Positions 1-7,000 of a stretch of 64,000 nt of DNA are shown one piece after another. Below the pieces are notes generated by a model. That model did not search any database. It was not told where the DNA came from and saw only the letters and a list, made by a program, of their open reading frames with translations. The stretch lies in IMG/VR virus record IMGVR_UViG_3300032282_005588, positions 16,083 to 80,082 of that record; one strand, given 5' to 3'. The stretch is from a virus. Within the stretch, counting starts at the first letter, position 1. Each line of letters begins with the position of its first letter. Position numbers and translations under genes: made by a program.

Positions 1-1
1 A

Positions 2-598
2 AAATCTCATTGTTCTAAACTTACAGATAAAGATATTCAAGATATATTAGATGGAAGTAAATTAGGGATTGGTAATGATTTAATGGGAATCCAGAAAGGA
101 ATTGATGGAGTTTCTATTAGAAATATTAGAAAAAAGTTTTTAACATCTGAGGAATATGAAAAATACCATTCAATAAATCGTTTTTATGAAGGAGATTATA
201 ATTCATATTATAATGAAAGAGGAGATAAATTTTTGTCAACATGGGAAGAAAAAGTAGCAGATTTTTTATATCATAAAAATATAAAATATTATTCAAACGT
301 AAGACTTGATTATAAAAGTAAACATTATTCACCTGATATTTATATACCTGAAAATAGGGTATTTATTGAAATATTCGGAATGTCTAATATTAATTGTTAT
401 AAAGGAAATATGAATAAGAAATCTCAATATTATATTGATAATAAAATAAAATGTTTATTTTTATATGAAGAAGATTTTTTAGAAAACAGAAAACCAATAG
501 AAAAATATAAGATTAAATTAAATGAATTTTTAGAAGAAATTAAAAATATAATATTCAATAATCATATAAAAAATAATATAGTATTTAAAGATAGATAA
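2..598 (+). CDS. Homing-type endonuclease, 5'-truncated (HTH + PD-(D/E)XK-like)
   Basis: The reading frame is open from the first bases of the window, so the gene begins upstream; an internal ATG lies at 83. The N-terminal part (through about residue 45) has the short charged helices seen in the DNA-binding repeats of phage homing endonucleases. The C-terminal part contains a Vsr/PD-(D/E)XK-like core: SPDIYIP followed by FIEIFG, giving the spaced D and E of the catalytic strand pair, after a region of conserved tryptophan and tyrosine. This suggests a homing endonuclease of the Vsr-like class, free-standing or intron-encoded. The family call is by motif only. The upstream context is not visible. 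Confidence 0.6.
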   Translation, partial: KSHCSKLTDKDIQDILDGSKLGIGNDLMGIQKGIDGVSIRNIRKKFLTSEEYEKYHSINRFYEGDYNSYYNERGDKFLSTWEEKVADFLYHKNIKYYSNVRLDYKSKHYSPDIYIPENRVFIEIFGMSNINCYKGNMNKKSQYYIDNKIKCLFLYEEDFLENRKPIEKYKIKLNEFLEEIKNIIFNNHIKNNIVFKDR

Positions 599-687
599 AT
601 AAATTAAAATATAAACAACTCAACAAAAGATGGAAAATAATTGGAATTATACAACAACATTCGGTATTTATAAAATAAATTATATAT

Positions 688-903
688 ATGTTAAATAATA
701 AAAATATATTATCATTATATGAATATTTAGGTCATGCCGCTGGACCTATCTTAGGTAAAGAAGTAGCCCAATCAGCTATAAAATCAAATATACAAATTTC
801 TTCACACGAAGTAAATAATAACAAATACACAGGAAAAATATTAAAATATCCTAAACAATTTTTAGAAGATTATTTCCAAAAAAACCCAACAACAAAATTA
901 TAA
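688..903 (+). CDS. Small hypothetical protein (71 aa)
   Basis: Short protein of 71 residues ending five bases before queE. It has a central GHAAGPILGKEVA segment and a basic, aromatic C-terminus. No family recognised. The start follows an A/T-rich leader typical of this genome. Its tight spacing to queE suggests co-transcription. Confidence 0.6.
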   Translation: MLNNKNILSLYEYLGHAAGPILGKEVAQSAIKSNIQISSHEVNNNKYTGKILKYPKQFLEDYFQKNPTTKL

Positions 904-907
904 AATT

Positions 908-1765
908 ATGTCAATAAGAACAGATAAATTAAAAATTTCCCAAGATTTTTTTAGCTTACAAGGGGAAGGTAAAACAATGGGATATCCTTCATATTTTGTG
1001 CGCTTAGCTATTTGCAACTTAAGTTGTGGGATGTCAAGAAAATTTCTTAACCAATTAGTAAAAGATAATACCTTAAAAGAAGGAGAAATATTTACTGGAG
1101 ATTTACATGCTGAAGGAAAAGCTACATGGACTTGTGATAGTACATCTGAGTGGGCTTTAAAAGGTGAAGATAAAGACTTCCAATACTTGATTGATCAATG
1201 GAAAGAACAAGGCATCTATGAACATATTAAGAATGGTACTATCCATATTATTTGGACTGGTGGAGAACCTACCATTAAACAGCATCAAGAAGCTATTATG
1301 AATTTCCGCCAACATTGGTATAATTTAGAAACAAAATTACTAAGAGAAGTTGGATATACAGGAGATTTTACACCGTATGATGAAATAGAAACTAACTGTA
1401 CAGTTTATATTGATCAACCGTTATTTGACACATTAGATCAAATCAACTGCTCACCTAAACTATCTAATTCAGGTATGACAGCATCACAACGTATTAATCC
1501 AGATGCAATTAAACGTATTATGGAACATAAGAACTATCAATTCAAATTTGTTATCTCAACTGAGAATGATGTTAAAGAATTGTTCCGTGACTTTGTTGAA
1601 CCATTTAATATACCACTTGATAAAATATGTTGTATGCCGGGTTTAGATGATAGAGATAATTTTCATGAACGTACACATTTTGTATTTGAAATGGCTAAAA
1701 AATATAAATTTATAGCTTCAACTAGATTACATATAAGTGCTTATGGAGCAGTTACAGGAGTATAA
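908..1765 (+). CDS. queE: 7-carboxy-7-deazaguanine synthase-like radical SAM enzyme (QueE)
   Basis: Radical SAM enzyme that converts 6-carboxytetrahydropterin to 7-carboxy-7-deazaguanine, the step before preQ0. The N-terminus has the QueE signature SLQGEG near residue 17, then GYPSYFVRL and CNLSC; the third cluster cysteine appears to be in WTCDS. IWTGGEPT is the SAM-binding GGE motif. Unusually, about 35 residues separate the second and third cysteines, where most QueE proteins have a CxxxCxxC arrangement. folE, which supplies the pathway's first step, lies 1.5 kb downstream. queD and queC are not in this window. In phages this pathway usually serves DNA deazaguanine modification, but it could also feed queuosine. 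Confidence 0.88.
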   Translation: MSIRTDKLKISQDFFSLQGEGKTMGYPSYFVRLAICNLSCGMSRKFLNQLVKDNTLKEGEIFTGDLHAEGKATWTCDSTSEWALKGEDKDFQYLIDQWKEQGIYEHIKNGTIHIIWTGGEPTIKQHQEAIMNFRQHWYNLETKLLREVGYTGDFTPYDEIETNCTVYIDQPLFDTLDQINCSPKLSNSGMTASQRINPDAIKRIMEHKNYQFKFVISTENDVKELFRDFVEPFNIPLDKICCMPGLDDRDNFHERTHFVFEMAKKYKFIASTRLHISAYGAVTGV

Positions 1766-1786
1766 TTAATTAAAAAATATAATATA

Positions 1787-1936
1787 ATGATAACAGACTA
1801 CTTATTACAAACAATCATCAATACAGTAAAAAATACTGGTAATGATGCTGAATTAGGAGCTAAAATTAGAGCTCTAATTACACCAATTATTCAATCACAA
1901 GGGATCCAAGAAGGTAAAACATTATTAAAAGGTTAA
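1787..1936 (+). CDS. Small hypothetical protein (49 aa)
   Basis: A 49-codon frame from ATG 1787 to TAA 1934-1936 fills the gap between queE and the nucleotidyltransferase gene. The product is mostly alpha-helical in character (MITDYLLQTIINTV at the start, LGAKIRALITPII in the middle). No family recognised. The A-rich leader and exact fit between neighbours support it as a real gene. Confidence 0.55.
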   Translation: MITDYLLQTIINTVKNTGNDAELGAKIRALITPIIQSQGIQEGKTLLKG

Positions 1937-1941
1937 CTATT

Positions 1942-2424
1942 ATGGGAAAAAATTTAAATCAGCTAAATCAATATTTGGATCAATTTAACCAAATTATTCT
2001 AGAATTAAAAAAAAGAGGAATTGAAGGTTCAAATAATGTTAGATTAGGAGGCTCACTAATGTTTAAAGTTCATGGTCTAAATTTCTCAAGAATCACAGAT
2101 GATTTAGATATTATTTTAACTAATCCTACTGAAGAACAAAAATCATACCTTAATTTAATTAAAGTTTTTTCAATTTTGAAAGGTAATTATAATTATGAAA
2201 CTCCTAATTATAAATTCATAAAAAATGGATTGATATTAAATATATTAGTAACAAATAAAATTTATATTGATGGAGAAGAAGAAAACTCATATGAAACATA
2301 CTATAAATTTAGAAATAATTTATATGAAATCGTTCCCATTAATGAAATCATTAAAGCTAAAAAACAATATGATAGAATCAAAGATAGAAATGATTTTTTA
2401 ATACTTAAAAAAGAAAATTTTTAA
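1942..2424 (+). CDS. Minimal nucleotidyltransferase-fold protein
   Basis: The 160-residue protein has the nucleotidyltransferase hallmark of a glycine turn followed by an acidic pair: LGGSLMFKVHG around residue 36, then ITDDLDIIL around residue 53. This matches the GS...DxD pattern of the Pol beta superfamily, including AbiEii/MNT-type enzymes. A third acidic residue may lie in the central strand (LNILVTN follows). The gene starts five bases after the previous stop and ends two bases before the thioredoxin gene, so it belongs to the same operon. Its substrate is unknown; no antitoxin partner is visible, so a toxin role is speculative. Confidence 0.6.
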   Translation: MGKNLNQLNQYLDQFNQIILELKKRGIEGSNNVRLGGSLMFKVHGLNFSRITDDLDIILTNPTEEQKSYLNLIKVFSILKGNYNYETPNYKFIKNGLILNILVTNKIYIDGEEENSYETYYKFRNNLYEIVPINEIIKAKKQYDRIKDRNDFLILKKENF

Positions 2425-2426
2425 AA

Positions 2427-2708
2427 ATGGATAAAGTATTACTTAAAGAATCAATAAATAATAAAGATAATCTTTTATTATATTTTAAAGCTGATTGGTG
2501 TGGTTCTTGTAAAGAATCGAATCAATATATTAAAAAAATATCTGAGTCTAAAAAAGATTTTAAATTACATGAAATCGAATCTGATGAAGATAGAGATGAT
2601 ATAGGAGCATTATTTAAAGTAGAATTTCTACCAACATTAATTATCATTAATGAAACCGGATATAAAAAATATGTAGGTACTAAAAAAATTAAAGATTTGA
2701 CTAAATGA
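2427..2708 (+). CDS. Thioredoxin-like protein (CGSC)
   Basis: A 93-residue thioredoxin fold protein with the redox motif in ADWCGSCK at about residue 22 and the cis-proline region FLPTLIII near residue 70. Phage thioredoxins and glutaredoxins usually support ribonucleotide reductase or protect redox enzymes. Here the gene sits in a nucleotide-metabolism operon and overlaps the next gene by four bases (ATGA). Slightly shorter than cellular thioredoxin (about 105 aa). Confidence 0.85.
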   Translation: MDKVLLKESINNKDNLLLYFKADWCGSCKESNQYIKKISESKKDFKLHEIESDEDRDDIGALFKVEFLPTLIIINETGYKKYVGTKKIKDLTK

Positions 2709-3199
2709 ATATATTATTTAATGAATATCAAATCCAATCAGCTGTTACCAAAATAGCTGATATTATTAATAATAAAAAACATGATGAACCCCCAATTTTT
2801 ATATGTTTATTGAATGGTGCATTTATGTTTTTTTCTGATTTAATAAAACAAATAGATAAATGTGAAATAGATTTTATGAGGGTAAAATCATACCCAAATG
2901 AGATATTAATAACAGCAAATAATACTAGTTATATAAAAGGGAAAGATGTTTATGTAATAGATGATATATGTGATTCGGGTAATACATTAGACTTTATTAT
3001 TAAAAATTTAAAAAATCAAGGGGTTAAATCAATTACACCCATTACTCTTTTTAAAAGATATAATATTGAATATGAAAATCTAATATATGGTATTGAATTA
3101 AAGAATGAACATTATATAATAGGATATGGACTTGATGATTTAGATGGTCTTAATAGAAATAAAAAATATATTGTGGGGTTAGAAGATGACAATAATTAA
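2705..3199 (+). CDS. Hypoxanthine phosphoribosyltransferase-like protein
   Basis: A 164-residue type I phosphoribosyltransferase. The PRPP-binding motif is VIDDICDSGNTL near residue 82, and the C-terminal GYGLDDLDGLNRNKKYI resembles the GYGLDYxxxYRNLPYI segment of hypoxanthine-guanine phosphoribosyltransferases. An early LLNGAFMFFSDL corresponds to the family's LxGAxxFxxDL motif. The probable role is purine salvage from degraded host DNA. It overlaps the thioredoxin gene by four bases. Confidence 0.82.
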   Translation: MNILFNEYQIQSAVTKIADIINNKKHDEPPIFICLLNGAFMFFSDLIKQIDKCEIDFMRVKSYPNEILITANNTSYIKGKDVYVIDDICDSGNTLDFIIKNLKNQGVKSITPITLFKRYNIEYENLIYGIELKNEHYIIGYGLDDLDGLNRNKKYIVGLEDDNN

Positions 3200-3242
3200 A
3201 AACAATTTGGTTTTATAAAAATTATTAATTATATTATAAATT

Positions 3243-3878
3243 ATGAAATATATAGAAAAAGCAAACGAAAACACACCTCGAACCTCAGAAGAAATTGAAA
3301 ACATGATTAGTGAGGCTTCCGAACACTATGGTAGATTTTTAAAATCAATGGGTTTTGATTATACTGCTGATCCTCAAACCATTGATACACCTCGTCGTGT
3401 GGCTAAGGCCTGGCTTAAAGATCTAATTATAGGATCTATTACAGAAGAACCATCTATGACTGTTTTTCCAAATGAAGAAAATTATGATGGTATAGTTATC
3501 CAAACAGGGATTCCTGTAGTTTCAATGTGCGCCCATCATAATTTACCATTCACAGGATATGCATCAGTAGCATATGTTCCTAAAGATAAAGTAGTAGGTC
3601 TATCTAAATTGAATAGGGTAGTTGACTGGTTCTCAAGAAGACCACAAATGCAAGAATCACTAACTCAACAAATACACTCATTTTTATCTGAAAAACTAGA
3701 ATGTGAATCTATAGCTGTAAGTATAGCTTCTAAACATATGTGTTGTGGATTAAGAGGCATAAAACACCCCACAAGTGTGATGTGTACTAATAAATTTAGT
3801 GGAGTATTTATGGAATCAGGAAATCTAATCCGTGAAGAATTCCTCCAAGCTATAAACAAAAATGGTCCTAAATTTTAA
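3243..3878 (+). CDS. folE: GTP cyclohydrolase I
   Basis: Homologue of FolE, which converts GTP to 7,8-dihydroneopterin triphosphate, entry point to folate and to the deazaguanine pathway. The zinc ligands are visible in MCAHHNLPF (Cys and His) and HMCCGLRGI (Cys), and GLSKLNRVVDWFSRRPQ is the family signature helix. At 211 residues it is near the usual length (about 220). With queE nearby, the likely use is 7-deazaguanine synthesis; folate supply for thymidylate synthase is an alternative. Confidence 0.93.
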   Translation: MKYIEKANENTPRTSEEIENMISEASEHYGRFLKSMGFDYTADPQTIDTPRRVAKAWLKDLIIGSITEEPSMTVFPNEENYDGIVIQTGIPVVSMCAHHNLPFTGYASVAYVPKDKVVGLSKLNRVVDWFSRRPQMQESLTQQIHSFLSEKLECESIAVSIASKHMCCGLRGIKHPTSVMCTNKFSGVFMESGNLIREEFLQAINKNGPKF

Positions 3879-3892
3879 TTAAATTATAAAAT

Positions 3893-4426
3893 ATGTTAAA
3901 TAGTAATCAAATCATTTATGAAAATCTCCTCAAATTAGAAAATTCTAAAGGAAAACAAGCCCAAGTGGGGTATGATTTAAGTATTAAATCATTACAAAAA
4001 GTAAATTCATCTATTAAAATAGGTAAAATTTTAAAAGACAAAACAGAATTAGCAGAATATGTTCCTGTAATGTTAGGGAATTTAGATAATGTTGAAGGTT
4101 ACCTTTTACACCCAGGAGTATATGATGTTACATTTCATGAGGGATGTAAAATTCCAGGTAATAGAACTGGATTTATTAAACAACGTTCCTCATTATATAG
4201 AAATGGAAGTATAATTAATAGCCCTGTTTTTGATCCTGGATTTGAAACAGATAATATGGGAACATTTATGTATGTATATGAAACAATCTTCATCGAAAAA
4301 GATTCCCGCATCGCTCAAATATATTTCCATGAATGTGAATTAGTTAAGAAAGACCAACTATATGATGGGCAATTTCAGGGAGATTCTCAAAGGAAGGATT
4401 TTCGCAATCCATCAGTTCAACATTAA
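3893..4426 (+). CDS. dcd: dCTP deaminase-like protein (dUTPase superfamily)
   Basis: The 177-residue protein carries KQRSSLYRNG, the RSS motif plus conserved arginine of dCTP deaminases, and SPVFDPGFETDN, the DPGF strand of the dUTPase/dCTP deaminase fold. The reaction is deamination of dCTP to dUTP (or dCTP to dUMP in bifunctional enzymes), providing dUMP for thymidylate synthase encoded near 44.3 kb. The gene is the last of its operon and is followed by a strong terminator hairpin. A plain dUTPase is the main alternative. Confidence 0.78.
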   Translation: MLNSNQIIYENLLKLENSKGKQAQVGYDLSIKSLQKVNSSIKIGKILKDKTELAEYVPVMLGNLDNVEGYLLHPGVYDVTFHEGCKIPGNRTGFIKQRSSLYRNGSIINSPVFDPGFETDNMGTFMYVYETIFIEKDSRIAQIYFHECELVKKDQLYDGQFQGDSQRKDFRNPSVQH

Positions 4427-4462
4427 ACAATAAACTTTTTATTTTCTTATTATAAACAATTA

Positions 4463-4494
4463 GGACCTATTTTTATAGGTCCTTTTGTTTTTCC
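4463..4494 (+). terminator. Rho-independent terminator after dcd
   Basis: Perfect 8-bp inverted repeat GGACCTAT/ATAGGTCC with a TTTT loop, followed by CTTTTGTTTTT. It closes the nucleotide-metabolism operon. Confidence 0.88.
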
Positions 4495-4520
4495 ATAATC
4501 CAATCATATTTATTACTGAT

Positions 4521-4913
4521 ATGAAAACACCTGAATCAACTATTAAATTAAAAAATTATAGTGGTAAAAAAAATCCATTATTTGGTAATTCACCTTTTAA
4601 TTTAGGGAAGGTAAGAACCCCAAATAATACTAATAATTTAATTGCTCCATCCGATTTAGGGAAAATAACAAAATCTTCTTCTAAAATTAATCTTGAAAAA
4701 ATTCCTTCATCATTAGAAGCAAAATCAACCAATTCATCAAACGCATTATTAAGAAAAGTAGTTTCTACAACTATTAAAGGGAATGGAAGAATAGAAAAAC
4801 AAATAGTACAAGTAGCCATAGATTACATGACCCCTAATACTTATGTAACACCAAATCCTCAATGGCCAGACACTACAGGATATGTAGCTGATTCAACATA
4901 TATAGAAGTATAA
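4521..4913 (+). CDS. Hypothetical protein upstream of fibre gene
   Basis: The frame is open further upstream but would run through the terminator, so the ATG at 4521 is chosen, giving 130 residues. The protein is rich in Ser, Asn, Lys and Pro (KNYSGKKNPLFGNSPFNLGK), with a C-terminal TPNTYVTPNPQWPDTTGY segment. The low-complexity, proline-rich character and position just before the fibre gene suggest a virion or tail-associated protein. No family recognised. Confidence 0.6.
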   Translation: MKTPESTIKLKNYSGKKNPLFGNSPFNLGKVRTPNNTNNLIAPSDLGKITKSSSKINLEKIPSSLEAKSTNSSNALLRKVVSTTIKGNGRIEKQIVQVAIDYMTPNTYVTPNPQWPDTTGYVADSTYIEV

Positions 4914-4952
4914 TAAAAAATAAAAAATAAAAAACAAAAATAAAACATTAAA

Positions 4953-6860
4953 ATGGGAATAACATTAAGAAGTGTAAAAGGCACAGCCTTAACCTTTACT
5001 GAATTAGATGATAATTTTTTATATCTATCTCAGTCATATACTACTACTAGTTCATTTAATTCATTTAGTAGTTCATATAACTCAGGGAGTTTTACTGGTT
5101 CATTTACTGGTAATCTTTCAGGAACATCAAGTTGGGCTAGTAATGCTTCTACTGCTTCATACGTTTTAAACGCAGTTTCAAGTTCATTCGCAACAACAGC
5201 TTCATTTTCACAAACAGCATCCTACGTTTTAAATGCAATATCAAGTTCATTTTCTACAACTGCATCATTTTCACAAACAGCTTCATTTGTTAATAATGCT
5301 CAAACAGCATCCTACGTTTTAAATGCAGTTTCAAGCTCATTTTCTACAACTGCATCATTTTCACAAACGGCTTCATTTGTTAAAAATGCACAAACAGCTT
5401 CATATGTTTTAAATGCAATATCAAGTTCATTTGCAACAACAGCTTCATTTTCACAAACGGCTTCATTTGTTAAAAATGCACAAACAGCATCATATTTCCC
5501 TAAGGTTATAGTAGATAACTCAACCCAGAATACATTAATAGCATCTTCTCCCAATAATAATGGTCTTTATAATACATCTTTGGGTGATGGTACTCTATTT
5601 TCAAATTCATCTGGGAATAGTAATACAGCACTAGGTGGTGGTGTAATGTATAATAATATATCAGGAGATAATAATACAGCCATAGGAGCAGATGCATTAT
5701 CTAATAATACCACTGGTACTGATAATATAGCTGCTGGGATACAATCATTATATTCAAACACTTTAGGAAGTTATAATATAGCTGCTGGGATACAATCATT
5801 ATATTCAAACACTTTAGGTAATAATAATACATCTATAGGATATCAAGCAACTCAAGGAAATACAACAGGAAACTATAATGTAGCTATGGGGGATCAAGCA
5901 TTATATTCTAATCAAACAGGTAGTTCAAATGTAGCTATAGGTACTAATGCTTTAAGAGCAAATGTACAAAACTTAAATGTAGCTATAGGTACTAATGCTT
6001 TATTCCAAAAAACTACAGGAAATGGAAACACAGCTATTGGTCATTACTCTCTATACCTGTTAAATACAGGTTCAAATAACGTAGCATTAGGATACCAAGC
6101 AGGATATAATGAGACTGGAAATAATAAATTACATATATCTAATACTAATGCATATTCATTAATATATGGTGAATTTAATAACAGATATCTCCAAGTTCAA
6201 GGAACATTAGCAGTTTCTTCCTCAATGTCTGTAACAGGTAGTTTAAATGTTCAATCAGGAATTACTAGTAGTTTATTTGGAACATCAAGTTGGGCTAGTA
6301 ATGCTTCTACTGCTTCATATGTTTTAAATGCAGTTTCAAGTTCATTTGCAACTAGTGCATCATTTGCTCAAACAGCATCTTTTGTTGCATCTGCATCTTT
6401 ATCTGCAACTTCATCATATTTAAATAAATTAAATCAAAATATAATTAATACTGGTTCTATATTCTCAGGAAATGGTTCAGGAACTGAAATTAGAGTTTGG
6501 GGTGAGGAAGGAAGTATAGAGATATGTAGGGATAGTTCTAAAGGTGGAAATGCATATATTGACTTTAAAAATAACATATCAGATGATTATGATGTTAGAA
6601 TAGGCCAAGTAGGCAACACAGATGCATTCGGAGTAGCATGTGGATATCCCAATGAGTATAATTTTCAGATAACAAATACAAGTACTAATATAACTGGTAG
6701 TTTAAATGTAACTGGTAGTTTAAATATTAATAATATACTAACACTAACACGAAGAACCACCACCCCAACTCCTATAGAAGGAATGATAATAGCTTCAGGA
6801 TCAGCAGGAGCTAGTGTTCTATACTACTACAATGGAACAACTTGGAATGCATTATTTTAA
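4953..6860 (+). CDS. Fibre/adhesin protein with YadA-head-like repeats
   Basis: A 635-residue protein with a short N-terminal module (ITLRSVKGTALTFTELDDNF) common at the start of phage structural proteins. It then has at least five Ala/Ser/Thr repeats of the type TASYVLNAVSSSFSTT (residues about 65-180), and about nine repeats resembling NTAIGxxALxxNTTGxxN (about 200-390), the left-handed beta-roll motif of trimeric autotransporter heads. The Ala/Ser repeat recurs at about 450. The C-terminus ends in a TPIEGMIIASGS-type segment found at Bacteroidetes fibre tips. It is probably a trimeric receptor-binding or tail fibre protein. The repeats are near-identical at DNA level in places, favouring recombination. 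Confidence 0.82.
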   Translation: MGITLRSVKGTALTFTELDDNFLYLSQSYTTTSSFNSFSSSYNSGSFTGSFTGNLSGTSSWASNASTASYVLNAVSSSFATTASFSQTASYVLNAISSSFSTTASFSQTASFVNNAQTASYVLNAVSSSFSTTASFSQTASFVKNAQTASYVLNAISSSFATTASFSQTASFVKNAQTASYFPKVIVDNSTQNTLIASSPNNNGLYNTSLGDGTLFSNSSGNSNTALGGGVMYNNISGDNNTAIGADALSNNTTGTDNIAAGIQSLYSNTLGSYNIAAGIQSLYSNTLGNNNTSIGYQATQGNTTGNYNVAMGDQALYSNQTGSSNVAIGTNALRANVQNLNVAIGTNALFQKTTGNGNTAIGHYSLYLLNTGSNNVALGYQAGYNETGNNKLHISNTNAYSLIYGEFNNRYLQVQGTLAVSSSMSVTGSLNVQSGITSSLFGTSSWASNASTASYVLNAVSSSFATSASFAQTASFVASASLSATSSYLNKLNQNIINTGSIFSGNGSGTEIRVWGEEGSIEICRDSSKGGNAYIDFKNNISDDYDVRIGQVGNTDAFGVACGYPNEYNFQITNTSTNITGSLNVTGSLNINNILTLTRRTTTPTPIEGMIIASGSAGASVLYYYNGTTWNALF

Positions 6861-6912
6861 TCAATAATATAAAAATTTTGGCTTAGGACCAATATAGTTA
6901 CATAGTAACTAA

Positions 6913-6956
6913 AATTCCGAGTAAAGTGTCGCTACATTACTCGGAATTCCTTTTCC
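6913..6956 (+). terminator. Rho-independent terminator after fibre gene
   Basis: Perfect 12-bp inverted repeat AATTCCGAGTAA/TTACTCGGAATT with a 12-nt loop, followed by CCTTTTCC. It separates the fibre gene from the polymerase gene. Confidence 0.8.
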
Positions 6957-7000
6957 TATTATATTTGGTAATCTCAAACTTTATTAGTATATTATAATAT

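Noticed and set aside
5160-5490. Regularly spaced repeats in the fibre gene as a CRISPR array
   Set aside because: The repeats are in frame, encode an Ala/Ser/Thr motif and have no unique spacers.
4953-6860. Diversity-generating retroelement acting on the fibre gene
   Set aside because: No reverse transcriptase gene or template repeat is present in the window.
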